The notes below the pieces were generated by a model that saw nothing but the letters and a program-made list of their open reading frames with translations, did not search any database and had not been told where the DNA came from. From contig JAFAAP010000145.1 of assembly GCA_023426505.1 (NCBI GenBank), positions 10,067-74,066 on the forward strand: 64,000 bases of DNA, in the 5' to 3' direction. The DNA is from Pseudomonadota bacterium (lineage in GTDB: Bacteria; Pseudomonadota; Alphaproteobacteria; Rhizobiales; Beijerinckiaceae). Made by a program: the position numbers and the translations under genes. This document shows, in pieces, positions 27,037-35,547 of the stretch; positions within the stretch are counted from its first letter, which is position 1, and the number at the start of each line of letters is the position of its first letter.

Positions 27037-27059
27037 CGTCCCGGCAGGTTGCCGGGACG
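27037..27059 (-). terminator. Hairpin between NAD-glutamate dehydrogenase and UMF1 genes
   Basis: Perfect 10-base arms CGTCCCGGCA/TGCCGGGACG with a three-base loop lie 32 bases after the dehydrogenase stop and 22 bases before the TTG of the next gene. No T-run follows, so it may attenuate or protect the mRNA rather than end it. Confidence 0.45.
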
Positions 27060-27091
27060 CTCAGGAATACGTAACGGAAGCCGAGCCCATA

Positions 27092-30000
27092 TCAGCCTTT
27101 TGCCAGATCGCCCAGCAGGCTTGCGGCGACGGTCACCTTGGACACGGTGAGGCCCGAGGCCACGATCCCGTCGACGGCGCTGCGGATGCGGGCCACGTCC
27201 GCGCCCCGCTTCTCGCTCCAGGCCTGCACGCCTTCCGGACCGGCCCCGCTCTGGGACACGACCTCGGCCGTGAGGTTGCGGTGCGCCGACGCGATGCTGT
27301 CGATCGCCCGGTCGAGGGCCAGGCGATCGAAGTAGTCGCTGACGCTGATCTCGCGGGCGAAGCCGATGAGGGATCCGAGCCGGAAGGCCGCCTCCAGGGC
27401 GAAGTGGGTCTGGGCGATGTCGCGCACGGGCTTGCCGGTCCGCTGAGCCGTCAGGACGATGTCCGGCGCGGCCACGAGGTCCGGCAGGGCCGCGAGGCGG
27501 CGCGCCAGGTCCTCGGGCGTGCCCTGCTGGACGAGGGCCTGCGTCCTCTCGTCCCACACGAGGCGCGCGTCGGGCGACAGGGTCTCGGCCAGTCCCCGCT
27601 CGACCTCGGCGATCCCGGCCTCGTAGGTGCCGATCACCGAATCGAGGGAATGGGTGGCGAAGTCCACGTGGCGGATGAACCAGACGATCCGGTTCATGAG
27701 CAGGTCCTGCAGGTCGCCGTAGAGGCGAAGCTGGAGCTGTCCCGGCACCACGCCGTCGAGAGCGTCGATGGCGACGTTCATCTCCGTCAGGCCGAAGGAA
27801 TCGCGGGTCGCCGCATAGGCCGCCGCGATGGTCGGCGCATCCGCGCCGGTCTCGTCGACGAGGCGCGCGATCATGGTGGCGCCGCCCCGGTTGATGATCG
27901 CGTTGGCGAGCTGCGTGGCGATGATCTCGCGGCGCAGGCGGTGGCCCGCGATCGCGTCGGGGAAGCGCTCGCGCATCTCGGCCGGGAAGTAGCGGTCGAG
28001 CTCCTTGCCGAGATACGGATCGTCCGGCACCGGGCTCTCGAGAAGCTCGTCGTGCAGGGACAGCTTCGCGTAGGCGAGCAGCACGGCGAGCTCCGGCCGG
28101 GTCAGGCCCTCGCCGCGGCGGGCGCGCTCGGTGAGCGCGGCGTCGTCCGGCAGGTACTCGACGGTCCGGTTGAGACGCCCCTGCGCCTCCAGCATGTGCA
28201 TCAGGCGCCGGGCGAAGCCGATGTCGGAGGCCCCGCGCCGCTCGGAGAGCGAGAGGGCGAGGGTCTGCAGGTAGTTGTTGCGCAGGACGAGCTTGGCGAC
28301 CTCGTCGGTCATGTCCTCGAGGAGCGCGTTGCGGTCGTCCTGGCTCAGGCGGCCGTCCCGCTCCGGCTGGCTCAGGCCGATCTTGATGTTCACCTCGACG
28401 TCCGAGGTGTTCACGCCGGCCGAGTTGTCGATGGCGTCGGTGTTGAGGCGGACGCCCGAACGCGCGGCCTCGATGCGCCCGCGCTGGGTGACGCCGAGAT
28501 TGGCGCCCTCGCCGACCACCCTGGCGCGCACGTCCGCTCCCGTGATGCGGATCGCGTCGTTGGCGCGGTCGCCCACCTGCTCGTCGGTCTCCGTGGAGGC
28601 GCGGATATAGGTGCCGATGCCGCCGAACCAGAGCAGGCCCACCTCGGCCTTGAGGATGGCGCTCATCACCTCGGCGGGCGTCGCGGCCGCCTTGTCGAGG
28701 CCGAGGAGCGCGCGCACCTCGTCCGAGAGCGGGATCGACTTCGCGCTGCGCGGGAAGACGCCGCCTCCTTTCGAAATCAAGGCCTTGTCGTAGTCCTGCC
28801 AGCTTGAGCGGGGCAGATTGAACAGGCGCTGGCGCTCCTGGTACGAGGTCTCCGGATCCGGATTCGGATCGAGGAAGATGTCCCGATGGTCGAAGGCGGC
28901 CACGAGCTTGAGCGCGCGCGACAGCAGCATGCCGTTGCCGAACACGTCGCCCGACATGTCGCCCACGCCCGCCACCGTGACGGGCTCGGCCTGGATGTCG
29001 ATGTCCATCTCGCGGAAGTGGCGCTTCACCGCCTCCCAGGCGCCGCGCGCCGTGATGCCCATCTTCTTGTGGTCGTAGCCCTGGCTGCCGCCTGACGCGA
29101 AGGCGTCCCCGAGCCAGTGGCCCTTCTCGAGGGAGATCTCGTTGGCGATGTCCGAGAAGGTGGCCGTGCCCTTGTCGGCTGCGACCACGAGATACGGATC
29201 GTCCCCGTCGTGGCGCACCGTGTCCGGCGGCGGCACGATGTGGTCGCCGACGATGTTGTCGGTGAGCTGCAGCAGGGTGCGCACGAAGATGCGGTAGCTC
29301 TCCGTGCCCTCCGCGAGCCAGGCCTGCCGGTCGCCCGGCGGCGGCAGGCGCTTGGGCACGAAGCCGCCCTTGGCGCCGACCGGCACGATCACGGCGTTCT
29401 TCACCTGCTGCGCCTTGACGAGGCCGAGAACCTCGGTGCGGAAGTCCTGCGGCCGGTCCGACCAGCGCAGGCCGCCACGGGCGACCTTGCCGTAGCGCAG
29501 GTGCACGCCCTCGACGCGGGGCGAATAGACGAAGATCTCGTAGAGGGGCTTGGGCAGCGGCAGGCCCTCGACCTTGGCGCATTCGAACTTGAACGCGATG
29601 GTCTGGCGCGGCAGGCCGTTGCCTTCGAGCTGGAAGAAGTTGGTGCGGATCGCCGCCTCGACGAGGTTGATGAAGCGGCGCAGGATGCGGTCGTCGTCGA
29701 GGCTGGTGACGGCCTTCAGCTCCTCCTCGATCGCGGCGCGGATCTCCGCCTCAGCGGCGGCACGCGCCTGCGCATCCTCGATGCGCGGGTCGAAGCGGGC
29801 ATAGAACAGCTCGACGATTCGCTTGGCGATGGCGCTGTGGCGGGCGAGGGTCTCGGCCAGGTAGTCCTGCGCGTAGGGGATGATGACCTGGCGCAGGTAG
29901 CGGCCGAGCGCCCGCATCATGGCGACGTCGCGCCAGCCGAGCCCGGCCTCCAGCACGAGACGGTTGAACCCGTCCGATTCCGCCAGGCCCCGGAACAGGG

Positions 30001-31927
30001 CCAGCAGGGCGGCCTCGATCAGCTCCTGGATCTCGTCGATGTCGATGGCGCCGCCCGAGGCCCGCTCCAGGGTCATGTCGTGCAGCCACACCCGGTCCAT
30101 GCCGGACACGCCGGCCGAGACGACCCGGTAGGTCCTCTCGTTGACGACCCGGAAGCCGAGATTCTCGAGGAGCGGCACGCGCTCCGAGAGTGGCAGGGCG
30201 GTGTTGCGCGAGAACACCTTCAGGTTGACGCGGGTCTGGTCGTCGCCCTCGCGGCGGTAGAGGTCGACCGCGCGCGGACGCGCCTCGGAGAGCTGCTCCA
30301 GGATCGCCACGTCGGCGATGGCCTGCTCCGCCCCGAAGGCCTCGCGATAGGCGGCGCTGAAGGCGTCCGCATAGCGGTGCGCGAGCGCGCGGGCCCGGGC
30401 GCCGCCGACGCTGTCGTCGAGCTGGTCGCGCAGCGCGTCGGCCCAGGTCCGGACGATGCTGGAGATGCCCGATTCGAGGGTCTCGCGGGGGACCTGGGGC
30501 GTCTTGCCCTCGTCGCGCCCGATGATGAAGTGCGTGCGCGATAGCGGGCCTTCCGGATAGGCCGGATAGGAGGCCGAGACGCGCCCCTCGTAGACCTGCG
30601 CCAGGAACTCGCCGATGCGGCGGCGGGCGCTCGTGTCGTAGCGGTCCTTCGGCACGAAGACGAGCACCGACACGAAGCGGTCGAACTCGTCGGCGCGCGC
30701 CAGCGCCCGCACCCGCGGCCGCTCGGACAGGTTCATGATCTCGATGGCGAACCCGTAGAGGGTTTCCTCGTCGATCTGGAACAGCTCGTCGCGCGGGTAG
30801 TTCTCGAGCACGTTGAGGAGCCCGCGGCCCGCATAGCTCGACGGATCGAACCCGGCGCGGGCGATGACCTTCGCCACCTTGTGGCGCAGGTACGGCACCT
30901 CGCTGGCGGAGCTCGTATAGGCGCTCGCCGTGAACAGGCCGACGATGCGCAGCTCGCCCTGGAGCCGGCCGTCGCCGTCGAACAGCTTGACGCCGATGTA
31001 GTCCAGATGCGCCCGGCGGTGGACGCGCGACTTCACGTTGGCCTTGGTGATGATGAGCGCCTTGGGGCGCGCCAGGAAGGCGCGGATCTCGGGCGTGATC
31101 GCCACGAGCTCGCGGCCGCGCCGGAGCACGCGCATGGAGGGATCGCGCAGGAGGCCGAGCCCCGAGCCCTCGACCGGGTCGGCGGCGGCGTCACCTTCGG
31201 GCAGGCGGTACTCGCGAATGCCCAGGAAGGTGAAGTTGTCGCGGGCGATCCAGTCCAGGAAGGCGACCGCCTCCTTGATTTCGTCCTCCGGCAGAGGCGG
31301 AGGGTTGAGCCGGTAGTTGTGCACGATCTCGGTGACGCGGGCCCGCATGCTGGGCCAGTCGTGCACCGCGAGGCTCACGTCCTTGTGGACGCGCTGCAGG
31401 GCCTCGGTCAGGCGGGTGCGGGCCTCGGCATCGTCGATGCGCGGCAGATGGATATGGATGAAGCTTTCCCGCTTCACCCCGATCCGCGACGAGGCCGTAG
31501 CCTCGCCCACGAGCCGCACGAGGCCGCCGCTCGCATCGCGCTCGACCGCAAGGATCGGATGGGCGACGAGCAGCGCGTCGTATCCCTCGTCGACGATCTC
31601 GGCGAGCGTCGAATCGAGCAGGAACGGCATGTTGTCGTTGACGACCTCCAGCACCGTCACGTCTCGGCGGCGCCCGCCGCGCTCGACCTCGAGGTCGATC
31701 AGCCGGACGTCGGGCGTGCCGGCTTTCCGCGGCGCCTTGAGATGCTCGTAGGCTTCCGTTGCGAGATCCGCGAGGGACTTCGGGGAGTAGCAGGCGAGAT
31801 CCTCCGGCGGCACGCGCCCGAACAGATCCTGCAGGAAGGTCGATGGAATGGGCCGTTGGCCGGATTCCAGGACTGCGACGGCCTCGGCCGTCAACTCGCT
31901 TCCGCTGGTCGGCGTTTCCAGCTTCAT
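27092..31927 (-). CDS. gdhZ: NAD-specific glutamate dehydrogenase, large (about 180 kDa) class
   Basis: 1611 residues, the usual size of the class found in Caulobacter, Pseudomonas and Streptomyces. The first ~650 residues are ACT-like regulatory segments; the catalytic dehydrogenase domain lies at about 720-1250, with VPVGAKGGFVPKRLP (catalytic Lys region) and KLVAAFDHRDIFLDPNPDP, then a helical C-terminal domain. It oxidises L-glutamate to 2-oxoglutarate, mainly for amino acid catabolism, and is usually allosterically controlled. ATG 31927 is preferred over an in-frame start 60 bases upstream because AGAGGG precedes it. The UMF1 transporter follows. Confidence 0.95.
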   Translation of the reverse strand: MKLETPTSGSELTAEAVAVLESGQRPIPSTFLQDLFGRVPPEDLACYSPKSLADLATEAYEHLKAPRKAGTPDVRLIDLEVERGGRRRDVTVLEVVNDNMPFLLDSTLAEIVDEGYDALLVAHPILAVERDASGGLVRLVGEATASSRIGVKRESFIHIHLPRIDDAEARTRLTEALQRVHKDVSLAVHDWPSMRARVTEIVHNYRLNPPPLPEDEIKEAVAFLDWIARDNFTFLGIREYRLPEGDAAADPVEGSGLGLLRDPSMRVLRRGRELVAITPEIRAFLARPKALIITKANVKSRVHRRAHLDYIGVKLFDGDGRLQGELRIVGLFTASAYTSSASEVPYLRHKVAKVIARAGFDPSSYAGRGLLNVLENYPRDELFQIDEETLYGFAIEIMNLSERPRVRALARADEFDRFVSVLVFVPKDRYDTSARRRIGEFLAQVYEGRVSASYPAYPEGPLSRTHFIIGRDEGKTPQVPRETLESGISSIVRTWADALRDQLDDSVGGARARALAHRYADAFSAAYREAFGAEQAIADVAILEQLSEARPRAVDLYRREGDDQTRVNLKVFSRNTALPLSERVPLLENLGFRVVNERTYRVVSAGVSGMDRVWLHDMTLERASGGAIDIDEIQELIEAALLALFRGLAESDGFNRLVLEAGLGWRDVAMMRALGRYLRQVIIPYAQDYLAETLARHSAIAKRIVELFYARFDPRIEDAQARAAAEAEIRAAIEEELKAVTSLDDDRILRRFINLVEAAIRTNFFQLEGNGLPRQTIAFKFECAKVEGLPLPKPLYEIFVYSPRVEGVHLRYGKVARGGLRWSDRPQDFRTEVLGLVKAQQVKNAVIVPVGAKGGFVPKRLPPPGDRQAWLAEGTESYRIFVRTLLQLTDNIVGDHIVPPPDTVRHDGDDPYLVVAADKGTATFSDIANEISLEKGHWLGDAFASGGSQGYDHKKMGITARGAWEAVKRHFREMDIDIQAEPVTVAGVGDMSGDVFGNGMLLSRALKLVAAFDHRDIFLDPNPDPETSYQERQRLFNLPRSSWQDYDKALISKGGGVFPRSAKSIPLSDEVRALLGLDKAAATPAEVMSAILKAEVGLLWFGGIGTYIRASTETDEQVGDRANDAIRITGADVRARVVGEGANLGVTQRGRIEAARSGVRLNTDAIDNSAGVNTSDVEVNIKIGLSQPERDGRLSQDDRNALLEDMTDEVAKLVLRNNYLQTLALSLSERRGASDIGFARRLMHMLEAQGRLNRTVEYLPDDAALTERARRGEGLTRPELAVLLAYAKLSLHDELLESPVPDDPYLGKELDRYFPAEMRERFPDAIAGHRLRREIIATQLANAIINRGGATMIARLVDETGADAPTIAAAYAATRDSFGLTEMNVAIDALDGVVPGQLQLRLYGDLQDLLMNRIVWFIRHVDFATHSLDSVIGTYEAGIAEVERGLAETLSPDARLVWDERTQALVQQGTPEDLARRLAALPDLVAAPDIVLTAQRTGKPVRDIAQTHFALEAAFRLGSLIGFAREISVSDYFDRLALDRAIDSIASAHRNLTAEVVSQSGAGPEGVQAWSEKRGADVARIRSAVDGIVASGLTVSKVTVAASLLGDLAKG

Positions 31928-32104
31928 GCGCGCACCCTCTTCTGTGGTCGTTTGGGGAGCGTTGCCACAGTCCGAGTGCACGCGCAACAGAAGCCTGCCG
32001 TTCCAAGCGCGGCACGGTTAAGTCTTTGACGCAAACGACCGTTTAAGTCGCGCAAGCCGCGCGAACAGCAGTTTTATGTCGCGGGTCTCGTTCAGAGGTC
32101 CGGG

Positions 32105-32236
32105 CAAAAAGAAAGCCGCCTCGTGAAAGGCGGCGGTTGTTCTCGACGGTTGGGAAGTGGCCCGGCCCGCCAAACGACCCGGAGGGCTGGGGGGCTGACG
32201 TGTCCAGGGCGGTCAAGGAGCCGGGCCGTCGAGGCA
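32105..32236 (-). ncRNA. Candidate structured small RNA ending in an intrinsic terminator
   Basis: Read leftward, CTCGACGG (32233-32226) can pair with CCGTCGAG (32149-32142), and the adjoining GGCCCGGC (32227-32220) with GCCGGGCC (32166-32159), giving a closed stem with a bulge around an approximately 50-base interior. The RNA would end in a seven-pair hairpin and a T-rich run. Neither flanking gene can use this terminator: the dehydrogenase starts downstream of it and DUF2794 is on the other strand. It matches no tmRNA, RNase P or SRP RNA landmark I know. The 5' end is a guess. Confidence 0.4.
32106..32134 (-). terminator. Intrinsic terminator facing left
   Basis: Arms AGGCGGC and GCCGCCT (32128-32134 and 32115-32121) with a six-base loop are followed on the minus strand by TTTCTTTTT. 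This is the best classical terminator in the left half of the window and lies about 180 bases upstream of the glutamate dehydrogenase ATG, where it would end a separate short transcript. Confidence 0.8.
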
Positions 32237-32396
32237 ACACTAGAATAGTCGGTTTCTAGTGGGGCTACGTAACGGCACGAATGCGGCAACAATAAGATTC
32301 GCCTGACGAAGCCGTGAGCGAGAAAGCGTTAACGGGTTGATCCGACACTGCATCGGACCCACTATCAGAAAAGCATCGCGCTTCACAGGAGGGATC

Positions 32397-32771
32397 ATGA
32401 GCGAAGGTGACACCGCAGAGCCGTTGCGCGGCGGCACAGGGTCGGCCCAGATCCTCCCCTTCCCCGCCGCGCAGAGACAGGTCTCCTTCAACCGGGGCGA
32501 ACTCCAGACCATTCTCAACCTCTACGGCCGCAAGGTTGCGGAGGGCGAATGGCGCGACTACGCCATCGACTTCCTGGCCGACAAGGCCGTTTTCTCCATC
32601 TACCGACGCACCTCCGAGGTTCCGCTCTACCGGATCGAGAAGGATCCGAAGCTCGCCAAGAAGCAGGGCGCTTATTCGGTCGTCGTGTCGTCGGGGCTGA
32701 TCCTCAAGCGCGGTCACGAGCTCGACCGCGTGCTCAACGTGCTCGACAAGAAGCTGAAGGTCGTGTCCTGA
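32397..32771 (+). CDS. DUF2794 protein
   Basis: 124 residues. After a variable N-terminus, the block VSFNRGELQTILNLYGRKVA, then WRDYAIDFLADKAVFSIYRR and PLYRIEKDPKLAKKQGAYSV is the conserved core of DUF2794, a small soluble protein family of alphaproteobacteria with unknown function. CAGGAGGG four bases before ATG 32397 fixes the start. It is convergent with a GNAT gene, whose stop directly abuts its own. Confidence 0.9.
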   Translation: MSEGDTAEPLRGGTGSAQILPFPAAQRQVSFNRGELQTILNLYGRKVAEGEWRDYAIDFLADKAVFSIYRRTSEVPLYRIEKDPKLAKKQGAYSVVVSSGLILKRGHELDRVLNVLDKKLKVVS

Positions 32772-33269
32772 TCAGGCGCCCCGCCTCGGGCGCTCCATCA
32801 GGAAGTGGATGTCGGTTTCCCCGACCGGCAGGAAGCCGTGCCGCCGATAGAGCGAGCCGACCGGATTCCACTTGAGATACTGGAGCCTGACCGGGATCCC
32901 GGCCTCGTCCGCGAGAGCGAGGACGTGTTGAAGAATCCTGGTTCCGAGCCCCTGTCGATGCTCCTCCGGCACAAGATAGAACTCGTCGAAGCGAATGTGA
33001 TCGTCCGACCGGGTGAGGGCGATTGTCCCGACCGCCCGGCCATCCCGCACGATGCGAAAGAAGCACCGCTCGGCGAAGCGTTTCAGGTGGTGTGACCACT
33101 GGAAATCGTGATCCCACCATCCCCACCGCTGCACGACATGCGGTCCGATGGCCGCGCGCTTCACCTCGTATGCGAAGAGGACGTCCGCCTCGTTCGACGG
33201 ATGCAGCGGCTCGAAGCGCACGTCAGGCCCGAGAGCGGCCGGCGGAAAGGGGATCGGGTCGAGCGCCAC
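32772..33269 (-). CDS. GNAT-family N-acetyltransferase
   Basis: 165 residues. The acetyl-CoA-binding loop is VPEEHRQGLGTRILQHVLA, preceded by FDEFYLV and followed by YLKWNPVGSLYRRHGF, the usual GNAT core. Substrate unknown; an unusual Trp-rich stretch (QRWGWWDHDFQW) lies in the N-terminal third, which also occurs in some uncharacterised GNATs. GTG 33269 is chosen because GGAGG lies six bases upstream; a GTG 27 bases earlier has none. Confidence 0.82.
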   Translation of the reverse strand: MALDPIPFPPAALGPDVRFEPLHPSNEADVLFAYEVKRAAIGPHVVQRWGWWDHDFQWSHHLKRFAERCFFRIVRDGRAVGTIALTRSDDHIRFDEFYLVPEEHRQGLGTRILQHVLALADEAGIPVRLQYLKWNPVGSLYRRHGFLPVGETDIHFLMERPRRGA

Positions 33270-33334
33270 GGGCGGCCTCCGGTGTCCGGGCCTCACAGAC
33301 TACCGGCGGAGGGTCCCTCGTTCAAACCGTCGCC

Positions 33335-33871
33335 TCAGGGAATGGCGCGCGTCGGCGGCTCGGACATGCCCAGACCCAGGGGCCGGTGCATCAGCACCGT
33401 CGAGAGCCAGCGCCCGTGCTTGTAGCCGATGCCCTTGATGATGCCGGCGAGCGCGAACCCCATGCTCCGGTGCAGGCCGATCGAGCCGTGCGAGTCCTCG
33501 TCCCCGATCACCGCCACCATCAGGCGGAAGTCCCGCGCCTCGCTCTCCGTGATCAGCGCCTCGAGAAGCTTGCGTCCGACGCCCTGCCGGCGGGCGGCCG
33601 GATCGATATAGATCGAGTCCTCCACGGTGGAGCGATAGGCAGGCCGCGGCCGGTAAGGCCCGGCATAGGCATAGCCGAGGATCTCGCCGTCCTGTTCGGC
33701 CACCAGATAGGGAAAGCCGCCCTCGAGGAGCACGGCGCGCCGGCGGGTCATTTCCGCCTGGTCGGGCGGTTCGAGCTCGAACGATGCGGTGCCGTGGGTG
33801 ACCGCGTGGGCGTAGATCGCCGTGATGCGGGGAAGGTCGGAATCGACGGAGGGGCGGACGAGAAGGCTCAT
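33335..33871 (-). CDS. Phosphinothricin N-acetyltransferase-like GNAT (Pat/Bar family)
   Basis: 178 residues. LVRPSVDSDLPRITAIYAHA at the start, then HGTASFELEPPDQAEM, YAGPYRPRPAYRSTVEDSIY and the acetyl-CoA loop RRQGVGRKLLEALI follow the Pat/MddA family closely. Such enzymes acetylate phosphinothricin, methionine sulfoximine or methionine sulfone; environmental copies mostly protect against toxic methionine analogues. The start is ATG 33871, with AGAGA upstream; an ATG two codons earlier has no room for a ribosome site. It is divergent from a DHA2 exporter. Confidence 0.85.
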   Translation of the reverse strand: MSLLVRPSVDSDLPRITAIYAHAVTHGTASFELEPPDQAEMTRRRAVLLEGGFPYLVAEQDGEILGYAYAGPYRPRPAYRSTVEDSIYIDPAARRQGVGRKLLEALITESEARDFRLMVAVIGDEDSHGSIGLHRSMGFALAGIIKGIGYKHGRWLSTVLMHRPLGLGMSEPPTRAIP

Positions 33872-33955
33872 GGGCATTCTCTAATTCAGTTTCCGACCGA
33901 CGGGGAGTGGGAGCCGGCTGGGAAGACTGTCTTTTCCTCCCCGTTCGGCGCTAGC

Positions 33956-35491
33956 ATGGCGGTTCATGTGAAAGGCTCGCATGTGAAAAAGCTCAGCCCG
34001 GGCGAAACGCGACCGCCCGCCCAGCCCCAGGCGCAAACCGCCGTCGTCTGGACCGCCATCCTGGCCTCCAGCATGGTGTTCGCAGACGGCGCCATCGTGA
34101 CCGTCGCGATCCCGCAGATGCGCGCGAGCCTGCACGCGTCCCTGTCCGAGATGCAGTGGGTCACCAACGCCTATGCGCTGACCCTGTCGGCCTTCCTGCT
34201 GCTCGGCGGCGCGGCCGGCGACGCCTACGGGCTGAGAAGGATCTTCATGATCGGCATCGCGTGCTTCGGGCTCACCTCCCTGTGGTGCGGCCTGTCCCAG
34301 TCGCCCGGGATGCTGATCCTCGCCCGGGCCTTTCAGGGCATCGGCGGCGCCCTGCTGGTGCCGGGTTCGCTCGCGCTGATCAGCGCCCATTTCCCGCCGG
34401 AGGCGCGCGGCAAGGCCATCGGCACCTGGGCGGCGGCCTCCGCCATCGCGGCGGCGCTCGGGCCGATCCTCGGCGGCTGGCTGATCGATGTCGGCCCCTG
34501 GCAGACGATCTTCTGGATCAACCTTCCGGTGGCCGCGCTGGCGCTCTGGCTGTGCTGGCAGCGCGTCCCCGACAGCCCAGCGGCGGGCGACGCCTCCATG
34601 GACTGGGTCGGCGGCGCCCTGGCGGTGGCGGCCCTCGGGCTCCTCGCCTACTGGCTGACGGCTCTGGGCGAGCGGGAGAGCAGCCGGACCATGGCGGCCC
34701 TGCTCGCCCTCGCGGGCCTGTGCGCTCTGGGAGCGTTCGTCCTGTACGAGAAGCGGACCACGGCCCCGATGATGCCGCTCGACCTCTTTCGCGTTCCGGC
34801 CTTCGCCAACGTCAATGCCCTGACGCTGCTGCTCTATTTCGCGCTCAGCGGCGCCCTGTTCTTCCTGCCGACGGTCCTGATCGAAGCCCACGGCTATTCG
34901 GCCGCCGAGGCGGGCTCCGTCTTTCTCCCCTTCACCATCGTCATGGCGGCCCTGTCCCGGTTCGGCGGCACGATGGCGGACCGGTTCGGCGTCCGGACGC
35001 TGCTGACAGTCGGTCCCATCGTCACGGGGGCGAGCTTCGCGCTACTCGTCCCGGCTGTCTCCCAAGGAAGCTACTGGCTGGCCGTCGCGCCGGTCATGGC
35101 GCTGATGGGGCTCGGCATGGGCATCACGGTCGCGCCTTTGTCGACGACGGTCATGAACGCCGTCGCCGATGACCGGATCGGGATCGCGTCGGGCATCAAC
35201 AACGCGGTCTCGCGGGTCGCGGGTCTGGTCGCGGTCGCAGGGCTCGGGGCGGTCGCCACGTTCGGCTTCCAGTTGGCCGCCGCCTGGTCGGCACCAGGGA
35301 CGGCGGAGAGCTTCGCGCAGGCGACCTTCGGGGCGGCGCCCTCTGGCGCGCTGCGGGACCAATACGCGACGGCCATGATCGGAGGGTTCGGGCTCGTGGC
35401 TCTGATCTGCTGCGCCGCCGCCTCTGCAAGCGCCTGGTTCGGCCATCGCTCGGCGCCCCCGCAGGCCGCGGAGCGGACGGAAACCTCATAA
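33956..35491 (+). CDS. DHA2-family MFS exporter
   Basis: 511 residues with about fourteen helices. FADGAIVTVAIPQMRASLH in helix 1, GDAYGLRRIFMIG in the A-motif loop, and ARAFQGIGGALLVPGSLALI in helix 4 place it with the EmrB/MdtD-like exporters. Asp in the first helix motif is retained. Start is uncertain: ATG 33956 lacks a ribosome site, and in-frame GTG codons 12 and 27 bases later are possible, the latter with AAAGG upstream. It is divergent from the Pat-like gene and its stop overlaps the A-rich end of the next gene's terminator. Confidence 0.88.
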   Translation: MAVHVKGSHVKKLSPGETRPPAQPQAQTAVVWTAILASSMVFADGAIVTVAIPQMRASLHASLSEMQWVTNAYALTLSAFLLLGGAAGDAYGLRRIFMIGIACFGLTSLWCGLSQSPGMLILARAFQGIGGALLVPGSLALISAHFPPEARGKAIGTWAAASAIAAALGPILGGWLIDVGPWQTIFWINLPVAALALWLCWQRVPDSPAAGDASMDWVGGALAVAALGLLAYWLTALGERESSRTMAALLALAGLCALGAFVLYEKRTTAPMMPLDLFRVPAFANVNALTLLLYFALSGALFFLPTVLIEAHGYSAAEAGSVFLPFTIVMAALSRFGGTMADRFGVRTLLTVGPIVTGASFALLVPAVSQGSYWLAVAPVMALMGLGMGITVAPLSTTVMNAVADDRIGIASGINNAVSRVAGLVAVAGLGAVATFGFQLAAAWSAPGTAESFAQATFGAAPSGALRDQYATAMIGGFGLVALICCAAASASAWFGHRSAPPQAAERTETS

Positions 35492-35521
35492 AAGAAAAAG
35501 CCCCGGCCTTTCGGCCGGGGC
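35489..35521 (-). terminator. Intrinsic terminator of the Bax-inhibitor-1 gene
   Basis: Nine-base perfect arms GCCCCGGCC/GGCCGGGGC (35500-35508 and 35513-35521) with loop TTTC on the plus strand are followed, read leftward, by TTTTTCTTTTA. It lies 26 bases past the stop of the leftward Bax-inhibitor-1 gene. The T-run overlaps the stop codon of the convergent DHA2 gene, so both genes may share the hairpin. Confidence 0.88.
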
Positions 35522-35547
35522 TTCGAACTCTTCGCGTTCCGCCGTTC

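Larger units (their letters stand above)
31928..32396. other. Gene-free divergent region with candidate small RNA
   Basis: This 469-base gap between the leftward glutamate dehydrogenase and the rightward DUF2794 gene has no credible protein gene. It holds an intrinsic terminator facing left (32106-32134), long-range complementary segments just upstream of it on that strand, and an inverted repeat CACTAGAA/TTCTAGTG at 32238-32261. Promoters for both flanking genes must also be here; none is clear enough to place. Confidence 0.6.

Noticed and set aside
27014..29582. Extension of the UMF1 frame far upstream through the glutamate dehydrogenase gene
   Set aside because: The upstream part is Arg/Pro/Gly-rich, lacks domain content and lies inside a real gene; the TTG at 27014 with a ribosome site explains the start.
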